Shown here: in pieces, positions 14,574-22,462 of the stretch
Position numbering within the stretch: the stretch's first letter is position 1
Layout: each line of letters opens with the position of its first letter
From: Anaerolineae bacterium
GTDB lineage: Bacteria; Chloroflexota; Anaerolineae; DUEN01
Assembly (NCBI GenBank): GCA_025060615.1
Contig: JANXBS010000028.1
Location: 1 to 34,699 of the forward strand
Direction: 5' to 3'
Length of the DNA: 34,699 bases
Program-made: the position numbers and the translations under genes
Notes under the pieces: model-generated
What the model saw: only the letters and a program-made list of their open reading frames with translations
What the model was told of the DNA's origin: nothing
Databases searched by the model: none

Positions 14574-15281
14574 ATGAGCGTGAATGAATGCTCCATCCAG
14601 GAAGCATGGGACAACCTAAACGAGGCAGTGATCTCGTGTCGGGCCTGTCCTCGCCTGGTCGCCTGGCGCGAAAAGGTCGCGCAGATGAAGCGGCGGGCGT
14701 ACCAGGATTGGGATTATTGGGGCCGGCCGGTGCCGGGCTTTGGCGATCTGGCTGCTCGCTTGCTGGTGGTAGGCCTGGCGCCTGGGGCCCATGGTGCCAA
14801 CCGCACCGGTCGCATGTTCACCGGCGATGGCTCGGGCGTCTGGCTCGTACGGGCTCTGCATCGCGCAGGCTTCGCCAATCAACCGGTCGCGCTGCATCGA
14901 GACGATGGCCTGCAACTGGACGACGCTTATATCACGGCTGTGGTGCGCTGTGCGCCGCCCCAAAACCGGCCTACCGCCCAAGAGATCGCTAACTGTCGGC
15001 CCTTCCTGCAACAGGAGATCGGGCTGCTAGGCCAGGTGCGAGTGGTGATCGCGTTAGGACATATCGCCTTCGATGGCTACCTGGCTGCGCTGCGCGAGAT
15101 GGGGTACGAGCTGCCTAGGCTGCAATTTCGCCACGGTGCGCATTATCCTCTGCCAGATGGGTTGCCACATCTGATCGCCTCGTATCACCCTAGCCGGCAA
15201 AACACTCAAACGGGGCGTCTAACCGAGACGATGCTGGATGCCGTATTACAACGAGCGCGCTGGTTGCTAGATGGCGCCTGA
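14574..15281 (+). CDS. Type-5 uracil-DNA glycosylase (UDGb), 4Fe-4S
   Basis: A family-5 uracil-DNA glycosylase, which removes uracil and other deaminated bases at the start of base-excision repair; the family is typical of thermophiles. The active-site loop is GLAPGAHGANRTGR (67-80) and the second conserved motif is HPSRQNTQTGRLT (from His205). Four cysteines suited to a 4Fe-4S cluster are present: C22, C25, C126 and C141. The 235-aa length is normal. Its start has GGAG/AAGGG upstream. The last 15 bases overlap tail-to-tail with the XdhC-domain gene on the other strand. Confidence 0.93.
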   Translation: MSVNECSIQEAWDNLNEAVISCRACPRLVAWREKVAQMKRRAYQDWDYWGRPVPGFGDLAARLLVVGLAPGAHGANRTGRMFTGDGSGVWLVRALHRAGFANQPVALHRDDGLQLDDAYITAVVRCAPPQNRPTAQEIANCRPFLQQEIGLLGQVRVVIALGHIAFDGYLAALREMGYELPRLQFRHGAHYPLPDGLPHLIASYHPSRQNTQTGRLTETMLDAVLQRARWLLDGA

Positions 15282-16109
15282 AGCGCTGACCCCGCGCGGC
15301 GATCGGTGAGGGCGCCGCTGATCAGACAGGGAAGCGCCGGAGCCGCTGCCTCGGAACACCCGGATGATCTCGGCCATAATGGAGACAGCGATCTCGGCTG
15401 GAGTGCGAGCGCCGATATCCAGCCCGATAGGCGCGTGTACGCGATCGAACTTCTCAGTAGGGATGCCCCGTTCCTCGCTCAGTAGTTGGAAGACCGCGCG
15501 TACTCGGCGTTGGCTGCCGATCATTCCAATGTAGGCGACTGGCTGATCCAGGATCTCCAGCAGACAATCTACGTCGTGCTGATGGCCCCGCGTGACGAGG
15601 ACGATGTAGGTGTCCTGATCCAGGCGGCCTTCCTGTGCCCATCGGCGCATGGTCTCCTGCAGCGGCGCGGCCAACACTTGATCGGCGGTGGGAAAGCGAT
15701 CTAGCCGGGCGAACTGGGGCCGGTCGTCCAAAACGGTGACATAGAAGTCGCATAGGCCCCCGATCCGAGCTAGCGGCTGTGCCACGTGTCCAGCCCCGAC
15801 GATGATCAAGTGCGGCCGGCGATGCTGCACTTCAACGAAGAGCTCCAGGACGCCATTGGGCGTCAGATAGCGCAGGACATGGTGTTGGCGGCCGGCCAGT
15901 ACTTTCTGGGCGTCGGTCAGCGCTTGGTGTTCCCAGTCACCTAGGCCCAACTCGCCCAGCGGGGGGCGGTCCAGCCATATCACCGCATGTCGACCCCGAG
16001 CCTTGGTCAGATTGGGTGGGGACTGCAGCACGGTGACCAGCGCGACCGGCTCACGGGCGGCGATCGAGCGCAAGATCGCAGCGATTAGCTCTCGGGAAGC
16101 TTCAGACAT
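15267..16109 (-). CDS. XdhC Rossmann-domain protein (molybdoenzyme maturation)
   Basis: An XdhC-family protein carrying the C-terminal Rossmann domain (HLIIVGAGHVAQPLARIG, then VTVLDDRP and YIGMIGSQRR, GLDIGARTPAEIAVSI). XdhC proteins bind molybdenum cofactor, help sulfurate it and insert it into xanthine dehydrogenase/CO dehydrogenase-type enzymes. Upstream codons are open, but I choose the ATG at 16109 because GGAGGG lies eight bases before it. It then overlaps the stop of the partner gene by 8 bases. The N-terminal region (about 1-100) is divergent. No molybdenum hydroxylase subunits are in the window. Confidence 0.87.
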   Translation of the reverse strand: MSEASRELIAAILRSIAAREPVALVTVLQSPPNLTKARGRHAVIWLDRPPLGELGLGDWEHQALTDAQKVLAGRQHHVLRYLTPNGVLELFVEVQHRRPHLIIVGAGHVAQPLARIGGLCDFYVTVLDDRPQFARLDRFPTADQVLAAPLQETMRRWAQEGRLDQDTYIVLVTRGHQHDVDCLLEILDQPVAYIGMIGSQRRVRAVFQLLSEERGIPTEKFDRVHAPIGLDIGARTPAEIAVSIMAEIIRVFRGSGSGASLSDQRRPHRSPRGVSASGAI

Positions 16110-16437
16110 CCACATCTCCCTCCGCCGGCGGCCAGCGCTCCACGAAGACGCGCAGGATGCCGCCACAGATGCCCGTGCTTTGCAGGGAGATCTCCTCGGT
16201 GAGATCTACGGTTACGATCGTGGGCTGGCCGGTGCAGATCACATCCAGCGCGGCGCGGATCACCTCGGCCTCTCCGCATCCGCCACCTACTGTGCCCACA
16301 TGCTGGCCCAACGGATGGATAATCATCTTGGCCCCTACCTCACGCGGGACCGAGCCTTTGGCCTCCACGATGGTGGCTAGGGCTACCGTTTCCCCCCGAT
16401 CTAAGAGTTCAGCCAGCTTGTGATAGATGGTTTCCAT
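16102..16437 (-). CDS. XdhC/CoxI N-terminal-domain protein
   Basis: A 111-aa stand-alone copy of the N-terminal XdhC/CoxI domain, with ALATIVEAKGSVPREVGAKM and the signature GTVGGGCGEAEV containing the conserved cysteine. In many bacteria this domain and the Rossmann domain form one protein. Here they are two overlapping genes, the small one first, which implies a two-subunit maturation factor. An AAGGG lies upstream of the ATG. The enzyme served cannot be identified from this window. Confidence 0.87.
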   Translation of the reverse strand: METIYHKLAELLDRGETVALATIVEAKGSVPREVGAKMIIHPLGQHVGTVGGGCGEAEVIRAALDVICTGQPTIVTVDLTEEISLQSTGICGGILRVFVERWPPAEGDVDV

Positions 16438-16545
16438 ACTTTAGCCCTTAAGCTATCACCTTTGGCCGATCAACGGAACGGGCAATTTGAACGCATGCAC
16501 AACATGTTGATGAGTTTTCAGAGCGTCTTTCGCTAATGTTAATAC

Positions 16546-16568
16546 GCCTGGCGCCATCAGCGCCAGGC
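16546..16568. repeat. Perfect 9-bp hairpin in the tatA-xdhC gap
   Basis: gcctggcgc (16546-16554) pairs with 16560-16568 across a 5-base loop. It lies 135 bases downstream of the second tatA and 108 bases upstream of the XdhC pair. Neither side carries a clean T-run, so termination of the tatA transcript is possible but unproven. I see nothing else gene-like in 16438-16702. Confidence 0.4.
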
Positions 16569-16702
16569 TGTTAGCTTTTAGCTGAGGAACGAGCGGGACT
16601 CAAGGTAGCGGAGCGCTATAGTGTCGCTATCTTTTTGGCCTGGGCCTATTGATATAGTACAGAGAGGTGCCCACTTTGGTGGCTAGTCGAAACTACCCTT
16701 GT

Positions 16703-16894
16703 TCAGCGTTCTGCTGCGTCTCGATCGCTTTGATCTGCCGTTCTGGCTTTGGTTCCTTCCTCACTGACAGCTTTGCGGAACTCCCGAATACCCTTGCCGA
16801 TCGCGCCGCCGAGTTCCGGTAAACGGCCAACCCCAAAAATGATGATCACGATCACCAAGATGATGATCAGCTCGAATGGACCCAGCTGAGGCAT
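16703..16894 (-). CDS. tatA: Twin-arginine translocase subunit TatA/TatE (second copy)
   Basis: A 63-aa TatA-family protein with a short N-terminal membrane helix ([23 protein letters not shown]), the glycine-rich hinge, an amphipathic helix ([14 protein letters not shown]) and a charged tail. TatA oligomers form the pore that exports folded proteins. The gene follows a near-identical paralogue by 40 bases. Helix and hinge are nearly the same; the tails diverge. No tatC is in the window. Confidence 0.94.
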   Translation of the reverse strand: MPQLGPFELIIILVIVIIIFGVGRLPELGGAIGKGIREFRKAVSEEGTKARTADQSDRDAAER

Positions 16895-16934
16895 GACTTA
16901 TCCTTTTGGCGGAAAACCTCAAAAAGACGAGGCT

Positions 16935-17132
16935 TTATGTCGTTTTATCCGTCTCGGCGCCCTTTCCTTCGAGCTCCTTCTTGGCCTCTTCAGCCTCACT
17001 AGTGGCCTTGCGGAACTCGCGAATGCCCCTGCCGATGGCGCCGCCAACCTCTGGAAGTCGGCCGACGCCGAAAATGATGATGATGATCACCAAGATGATG
17101 ATCAGCTCAAATGGACCCAAATGGGGAAGCAT
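16935..17132 (-). CDS. tatA: Twin-arginine translocase subunit TatA/TatE (first copy)
   Basis: A 65-aa TatA-family protein ([20 protein letters not shown], then [20 protein letters not shown] and a lysine/glutamate-rich tail). AGGAGGTG lies six bases before the ATG, and a TATAAT-type promoter lies about 40 bases upstream. It is the leading gene of the tandem pair. Neither copy has the longer tail usual for TatB. Export substrates would include folded cofactor-containing proteins. Confidence 0.94.
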   Translation of the reverse strand: MLPHLGPFELIIILVIIIIIFGVGRLPEVGGAIGRGIREFRKATSEAEEAKKELEGKGAETDKTT

Positions 17133-17174
17133 ATATTCTCACCTCCTGGAGGCGCTTAGGCGCCGACTGACGAG

Positions 17175-17203
17175 ATTATAGCACGATTCAGAGGGAACTA
17201 CAA
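17175..17203 (-). promoter_or_regulatory. Promoter of the tandem tatA genes
   Basis: On the - strand a perfect TATAAT (17180-17175) follows TTGTAG (17203-17198) at 17 bases. The predicted start lies near 17168, about 36 bases before the first tatA ATG. Confidence 0.6.
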
Positions 17204-17206
17204 GTC

Positions 17207-17248
17207 AAAGAGGGTCGGAATCGCAAGCGGGCAACCGGACCTCTTTTT
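17207..17248 (-). terminator. Terminator between the GH31/kinase operon and the tatA promoter
   Basis: A 12-bp stem with one mismatch and one G-T pair (17207-17218 with 17235-17246) encloses a 16-base loop just after the kinase stop. A-runs and T-runs on both sides suggest a bidirectional-type terminator, though the - strand T-run is short. Confidence 0.5.
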
Positions 17249-17253
17249 GCTGA

Positions 17254-18075
17254 TCACCTTTTGCCACCTCGCACTTCCTGTAGTGCCATGCCATCGTGAG
17301 AGCGGATCAGCCAGAGCTCGGCGTAGCGGGCGCTCTCGGCAATGAGGGCGGCATTGCGCTCATCCACAGCGATTTGTCGCTCCGTCTCCGCCAGCGTTTT
17401 GCCGCCGCGTAAATGCCGTTCTCGCAAATTGTGGATGCGGGCAGGAGTTGGCGTTTCCACAAAAAGGCGCATGTCGAACAGGGCACGCAGGGCCGGCCAT
17501 GGCGGCAAGTCCAAGAATAAGTAATTTCCCTCAAATACGACCAGCCGATGCGCAGCGGTCACCATGATGGCGTCCGGAATCGGATCATGCAGGGCGCGGC
17601 TGTACACTGGGAAAGGCACGCTCTCCTCGCCCGCACGGACACGTGCGAGTCGCTGTGCTGCCGCTTCGGCGTCAAATGTGGACGGCGCACCCTTGATCTG
17701 CCGCAGGACGACGAGGCGGCCATCATGATCTGGGCCGGTGTGCGTCTCCAGCCAGGCGTTAGGGCGATGAAAGCCATCCAGGCTGAGGTGGATCGCCCGA
17801 TCGCCGCGCGCCCGGCCCAAGAGGTCCAACACCCGTGCCAGCGTCGCGGCAGTGACGCTCTTGCCGCTGCCAGGCAAGCCGCTGACACCCACCAGCAGCC
17901 GTCGGCCTAGGGCGCGCTGCTGCATCCAAAGCTGCTGGGCCAGCGGCAAGTAGATCCGCTCCAGCTCTTCGAAAGTCACGCGCAGTGGCTGTTGGAGGTC
18001 GTCAATGAAGATGGGTTCTGCCAGCAAAGCCTCCCACACTGAGGCAACGTCCACCGTCTGATGTCCGTTGCTCAC
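17254..18075 (-). CDS. P-loop small-molecule kinase (uridine kinase/phosphoribulokinase-like, YggC/FrcK type)
   Basis: A 273-aa P-loop kinase with Walker A GLPGSGKSV (66-74), an acceptor-site region LSLDGFHRPNAWL, and a VFEGNYLFLD strand typical of the uridine kinase/phosphoribulokinase/PanK fold. Proteins of this sort are annotated as nucleoside/nucleotide or fructose-transport kinases. The substrate cannot be read, but the position three bases after a glycosidase suggests phosphorylation of a released sugar or nucleoside. The final gene of the operon, it is followed by a terminator-like hairpin. Confidence 0.83.
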   Translation of the reverse strand: MSNGHQTVDVASVWEALLAEPIFIDDLQQPLRVTFEELERIYLPLAQQLWMQQRALGRRLLVGVSGLPGSGKSVTAATLARVLDLLGRARGDRAIHLSLDGFHRPNAWLETHTGPDHDGRLVVLRQIKGAPSTFDAEAAAQRLARVRAGEESVPFPVYSRALHDPIPDAIMVTAAHRLVVFEGNYLFLDLPPWPALRALFDMRLFVETPTPARIHNLRERHLRGGKTLAETERQIAVDERNAALIAESARYAELWLIRSHDGMALQEVRGGKR

Positions 18076-18078
18076 CGT

Positions 18079-19944
18079 TTATCCCTCACGATGGAAGAGC
18101 GGCAGGCGATCGAGCGGCGCCGAGTGGTTGCGTAAGGCTGTCGGACCATCCAAGCACTCGCTCGTCCAGTGATCTCGCCACTTGCCTGGCGGCAAGAGCA
18201 CGTCCCGGGAACGAGCGCCGGGCACGACCACCGGCGCCACACAGCACTCGTCGCCCAGCAGAAACTGGTCAGCGCACCGATGAGCTGCCTCATCATCCCA
18301 AAGCCAGCTCAGCGGGCGGATTACCGGCGCGCCGATGACGACGGCTTGGCGTGTCGCCCGGTCCAGTGCAGGAATCAGCTCCTGATGCAGATGCGTATAT
18401 CGTCGGCAGATTTCCTCCGTCTCCAGATCAAAGTCCCACGGCGCAAGGGAAAACCGCATAGCTGGCAGGGCTGCGCTCAACTCCGTCCAACGGATAAATA
18501 GCTCCTTCTCCGTGCGCTGATCCCCGCCCTGTTCGCCACCGATCACGCCTGCAGTGACGAAAGGATAACCGGCCAACCCTACATGGAGTACCTGCGGGAT
18601 GATCGCCTGCAGGCCGTTCTCTGCGCCCCAATGGCTTCCCTTGTCCGCTAACCGGAAGAGCAGTGGCGCCCCCTGGGAACGCCAGCCGAAGCGCACTTCA
18701 CACCACCGGAAGTGCCTGGCCACCCAGGCGACATAGGCATCGCTGTAACTGTTGGGGTTGAAGCCACTCGCAGTCAGGCCATCAGCAGGGGCCCAGTTCC
18801 CATCGCCGCTGTCGAATTCAAACCCGTCCACTCCGTACCGATCTCGTAGGGCCTGTAACTTGTCCAGCCACCAGGCCGCAGCCTCCGGGTTGTCGAAATC
18901 CACCAGAGATCCCTCGCCTCCTCGCCCGCGCATGAGATAGGGTTGGCCGTCCTTGAGACGGCGGATGAAATAGCCTCGCTGGCGGCCCTCCCTGAAATGG
19001 CGGGAGGCCGGGCTGACCAGTGGCGTCACTTGCAAGGTGACCAGAAAGCCCAGGTCTTGCAATTCAGCGATCAGTTCGTGAGGCTTAGGGAATCGCTCGC
19101 GGTCGAAATCCACATCGCCCTCGTGGGCTTGCCAGCGGCCGTCGATGCCGAAGAGGCCGGCCGAGAAGCCATGCTCCAAGATTTCACGCGCGAAATGCAA
19201 CAGCGTATCCTGATCTATCCCTATCGGGAAACGGGCTCCTGTGGTCCACTGCGGCGTGCGCATCAGCTCGAAGATGGGCCGATCAGAGGGACATCCCATC
19301 CGGCGGGCATGACGCCTGTGCACATCGGCAAGGTTACGGCCGATGGTGATGCGATAAGTCAGATGCGTCTGGCGCCGAGCGGTCACTGACCACAACCCGT
19401 TGCTCAACCTGATCGCCAGATCACGCTCGTTTTCCAGGATCACGCCGACACCTTTGCTGGTGATCCAAACAGGGCTCTGGATACCCAGCAACCCGTGCGG
19501 ATGAGCGCTGGCAGTGATAAAAGGATCGGCGTAGAGCGGCTCGTCCTCTAACGGATATACGCCCCGGGCGAGCCCTCCTTGGCCATACCAGTGGCCAGCG
19601 GAGGCCAGATATGCTTCCTCGCGCCACTCGTCTAGGATATGGTCAGCCTGCCAGTGTACCGACACGCCGTCCTCGTCCACGGCCAAGACCAGCAATAGCG
19701 ACCGGCTGAGGTCAGCCGTAAGAGCGGTCAGCCGTAGCCCTTCACCTGTCAAGCGCACTTCCTCCAGCATGTGCGGGATCAGCCAGGCTTCGCGATCGCG
19801 AGCGTGCCCGAACGCCGGGCCGCTCTGCCACACCGTCTCACCATTGCGTTGGATGCTCAGCCGTGGCGGTCGGCGATCTAGGGTCACGGTGAAAATGGCG
19901 GTCTCGATGGCGATGCGTTCATCGGCGATGTGAAAAGTTGGCAT
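18079..19944 (-). CDS. Glycoside hydrolase family 31 (MYORG/alpha-glycosidase-like)
   Basis: A 621-aa GH31-type retaining glycosidase: an N-terminal beta-sandwich (about 1-215), a TIM barrel (about 230-500) and C-terminal beta region. The likely nucleophile is Asp378 in VDGFEFDSGD. The segment GLQAIIPQVLHVGLAGYPFV matches the barrel region before the C-terminal strands. The place where many GH31 enzymes carry the acid/base Asp (WxGDN) reads HWGAEN, with Glu442; Asp434 in LADKGSHW is another candidate. No signal peptide is seen, so it is probably cytoplasmic. It follows the GNAT gene by 6 bases and precedes the kinase by 3. The substrate is unknown. Confidence 0.85.
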   Translation of the reverse strand: MPTFHIADERIAIETAIFTVTLDRRPPRLSIQRNGETVWQSGPAFGHARDREAWLIPHMLEEVRLTGEGLRLTALTADLSRSLLLVLAVDEDGVSVHWQADHILDEWREEAYLASAGHWYGQGGLARGVYPLEDEPLYADPFITASAHPHGLLGIQSPVWITSKGVGVILENERDLAIRLSNGLWSVTARRQTHLTYRITIGRNLADVHRRHARRMGCPSDRPIFELMRTPQWTTGARFPIGIDQDTLLHFAREILEHGFSAGLFGIDGRWQAHEGDVDFDRERFPKPHELIAELQDLGFLVTLQVTPLVSPASRHFREGRQRGYFIRRLKDGQPYLMRGRGGEGSLVDFDNPEAAAWWLDKLQALRDRYGVDGFEFDSGDGNWAPADGLTASGFNPNSYSDAYVAWVARHFRWCEVRFGWRSQGAPLLFRLADKGSHWGAENGLQAIIPQVLHVGLAGYPFVTAGVIGGEQGGDQRTEKELFIRWTELSAALPAMRFSLAPWDFDLETEEICRRYTHLHQELIPALDRATRQAVVIGAPVIRPLSWLWDDEAAHRCADQFLLGDECCVAPVVVPGARSRDVLLPPGKWRDHWTSECLDGPTALRNHSAPLDRLPLFHREG

Positions 19945-19950
19945 GGGCGC

Positions 19951-20856
19951 CTATAGCTCTTTCTCCATCCACCAGAATACGCGATGGATCCAGGCGTCGG
20001 CCACCCGGGCATAGTAAGCGATGGGGCCTACCCAGCAGATCTCGGCGGTCTGATGGCCTAGCGCCTTGAGGTCCCGTAGACAACGATAGAAAAGCACACG
20101 GCCCAGCCCGTGGCCGCGCCACTCAAACTCGGTGCCAGTAGGGCCAAACCCGTTCTCGAACATGGTCACATTGTAGGATGCGAAGGCGCAGATGCGATCT
20201 CCACGAAGGGCTACGAACGTGGAGATCGGATCGTTTTCGTAAGACGAGAGGGCCTCGAAATGCCACACCGGGCTCCATAGCTCCTGAAGCCAGGCGTCGA
20301 AAGCCTCGCGGTCCGCCGGCATCAGCCGGCGGATGGTGAAGCCCTCGTCGGCTAGGCGCTCCTCCTCAGCTGTAGTATCCCAATCGCACCGAGAGAGATC
20401 CACCGTCATATCCACGGCCTCACCATATCGGTAGAAGCCATGGTGCTGGAAGAAGCAAAAGGCGGCAGTGTAACGCACATCTAGTCCGGGCCAGAAGTAG
20501 TTGGGCGCGCTGTTGCCAACGCGAAGCCGATGGAGCCCATTGGCGCGCAGCCAGCTTTGTAGCTCCTCTAGCAATTGCGAGGCGACCTGACGACGGCGGT
20601 GAGCGGGATCTACCGCTACCAAGCGAACCCACGCAGCCGGCCCATCTTCGGCCTCCCGGATGCCGCCTAGGATGGCCCCGATCAGCCGATCGTCATCCCA
20701 GGCGGTCAACTGATACGCTGGATTGCGGTTCGGCTCGTGCAGGACGCGGCGGCGTAGCAGCGGCAGCGTGAACCGATCAAGCGGCAGCGCGCGCTGACAC
20801 AGCTCTAACAGGGCAGGCAGCTCGTGTTCCATCAACGGACGGATTTGCAGGCTCAT
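19951..20856 (-). CDS. Tandem-domain GNAT acetyltransferase
   Basis: A 301-aa protein with two GNAT folds. The C-terminal domain has a canonical acetyl-CoA loop (RGHGLGRVL). In the N-terminal domain the equivalent reads RRRQVASQLL, with Gln in place of the usual Gly, so that half may be structural or ligand-sensing. Its ATG overlaps the MaoC stop by 4 bases and its stop lies 6 bases from the glycosidase start, so it is cotranscribed. The acceptor substrate is unknown. Confidence 0.85.
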   Translation of the reverse strand: MSLQIRPLMEHELPALLELCQRALPLDRFTLPLLRRRVLHEPNRNPAYQLTAWDDDRLIGAILGGIREAEDGPAAWVRLVAVDPAHRRRQVASQLLEELQSWLRANGLHRLRVGNSAPNYFWPGLDVRYTAAFCFFQHHGFYRYGEAVDMTVDLSRCDWDTTAEEERLADEGFTIRRLMPADREAFDAWLQELWSPVWHFEALSSYENDPISTFVALRGDRICAFASYNVTMFENGFGPTGTEFEWRGHGLGRVLFYRCLRDLKALGHQTAEICWVGPIAYYARVADAWIHRVFWWMEKEL

Positions 20857-21341
20857 ACAGGGTCCGACTGTGGTTTGAACTTAACCAGGATCGTCCAAGT
20901 GCCACGCTGGACAGTTTCATCGCGCTGGTTGAGGATTGCTACCTTAAAGGTGACATAGCCGCCGCCCAACCGGCGCATAGGGCGTGTTTCCTGGACGGTA
21001 GCTCGCAGACGAATCGTATCGCCAATGCGGATAGGGGCGCGAAACTGCCATTCGCCGATCTCCATGAAGGCGATGACAGTATCCTCCATAAATCCCAGAC
21101 GGACAGCCAGTCCTGATGCCACTGAGAGGCCTAGGAGGCCATGGGCGATGCGCTCGCCAAACTGGGTGGTGCGCGCGTACTCGGCGTCAGTGTGGATGCG
21201 GTTCCAGTCGCCGGTCAGCGCGGCGAAGGCCACGATGTCAGCCTCGGTGATGGTGCGGCCGGCGCTGGTGACCTCGTCGCCGACGGAGAACTCTTCAAAG
21301 TACAGCCCTCGGCGGGGGGCTAAGCGGGGCGTGTCTTCCAT
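20853..21341 (-). CDS. MaoC-like (R)-specific hydratase
   Basis: A 162-aa hot-dog-fold protein with the hydratase signature TGDWNRIHTDAEYA, giving the catalytic pair Asp45 and His50, and IAHGLLGLSVASGLAVRL downstream. MaoC hydratases hydrate enoyl-CoA or remove water from 3-hydroxyacyl-CoA. AGGAGGG lies eight bases before the ATG. It is the first gene of a four-gene operon with GNAT, GH31 and kinase genes, a combination whose shared pathway I cannot name. The 200-base gap upstream shows no convincing promoter boxes. Confidence 0.9.
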   Translation of the reverse strand: MEDTPRLAPRRGLYFEEFSVGDEVTSAGRTITEADIVAFAALTGDWNRIHTDAEYARTTQFGERIAHGLLGLSVASGLAVRLGFMEDTVIAFMEIGEWQFRAPIRIGDTIRLRATVQETRPMRRLGGGYVTFKVAILNQRDETVQRGTWTILVKFKPQSDPV

Positions 21342-21541
21342 GCGAAATCCCTCCTAAGTGGCGAAGTGAACAGAACGGGAATCCACCTAATCTTCACCTA
21401 AGTAAGGGTTCCTGGCAAGTTTGGCTCACCGTCTGATCAATGCCTCGCCACAACGGCTAGGACGATGTTCTGCATGGAATCTAAAAAACCTACAAAAGCT
21501 CTTCCACGGGGACAGCCTTTTTCTGCTGTGGCTCGAAGGCC

Positions 21542-22462
21542 TCATAGGCGGATGACAGAGTCTGCACAGGCAGCCAGTAGGCTCACAGTGAGGTATAGGT
21601 TCGAGGCGTGGAATAGACGCCAGGCATGGCGCGCCGATGGCTGGATTATCAAGCGTATACCTTGTCCTAACAAATATAAAGTGATGATCAAGACGGGCAT
21701 CAGATATACGATGCCCAACTCCGGATGGAAAGCTAGGGCGAGCCCAGTCAAGCCGGCGCCTGCACCGTGCACTAGCCCCCAGAAAGCCGCCCAGCGCGGC
21801 GTGGTCACCACCGGCAACATCGGCACACCCGCCCGCGCATAGTCATCTCGATAAACCAGGGCCAGGCTCCAGAAATGGATCGGCGTCCACAGGAACACCA
21901 ACAGGGCCAACGCCAACACCCTTGGATCCGACCAGGCTCCCACGGCCGCGCCGCCGCTAAGGACGGCACAGCTGCCGGCCGCCCCGCCGATCACGATATT
22001 CAAAGCCGTACGCGGCTTGAGCCACAACGTATACACCCCTACATAAATCACTGCGCCCAACACCAGGAAGAAGGCCAGCGCCGGATGGCTGGGCGATACT
22101 GCCAGGGACGGCCCCACGATCATCGCCACAGCTAACGCCGGCACCCAAGCCGTCTCCGGGATCACACCTGTGATCAGGGGGCGATGCCGCGTGCGCCTCA
22201 TTCGCCGATCCACTTCGCGTTCTAGATACTCGTTAAGAGCGGAGGCACCGGAGGCCGCCAGCCCTCCCGTGACCAGAATCAAGATCAGCGGGCCTCTGCC
22301 AGGCCACCCATCCGCCCCTAGAAAGGCTCCTCCTATTGCGGCGAAAAGCAGTAGCGCAACAATTCGCAGCTTGAATAGCACAAATAGAGCCCGGACCACA
22401 GAGAGGACGCTTTGTCGGTGGATTGGCGCAAATCCGCTGAGGTTCGTCGAAAAGTAGCTCAT
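21542..22462 (-). CDS. ctaB: Protohaem IX farnesyltransferase (haem O synthase)
   Basis: A UbiA-family prenyltransferase that converts haem B to haem O, the first step to the haem A of the oxidase encoded upstream. The ORF extends further back, but the ATG at 22462 (MSYFSTNLSGF) has GGAG upstream and overlaps the ctaA stop by 4 bases, so I take it as the start (306 aa). The Mg-prenyl motif reads NEYLEREVDRRMRRT (from N77), with Glu where NxxxDxxxD normally has its first Asp. About nine membrane segments follow, with RAGVPMLPVV and WTPIHFWSLAL typical of CtaB. Last gene of the cox operon. Confidence 0.93.
   Translation of the reverse strand: MSYFSTNLSGFAPIHRQSVLSVVRALFVLFKLRIVALLLFAAIGGAFLGADGWPGRGPLILILVTGGLAASGASALNEYLEREVDRRMRRTRHRPLITGVIPETAWVPALAVAMIVGPSLAVSPSHPALAFFLVLGAVIYVGVYTLWLKPRTALNIVIGGAAGSCAVLSGGAAVGAWSDPRVLALALLVFLWTPIHFWSLALVYRDDYARAGVPMLPVVTTPRWAAFWGLVHGAGAGLTGLALAFHPELGIVYLMPVLIITLYLLGQGIRLIIQPSARHAWRLFHASNLYLTVSLLAACADSVIRL

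Noticed and set aside
21480-21541. Possible terminator after ctaB
   Set aside because: Short imperfect pairing (acagc/gctgt) and a distant T-run on the - strand; not convincing enough to list.
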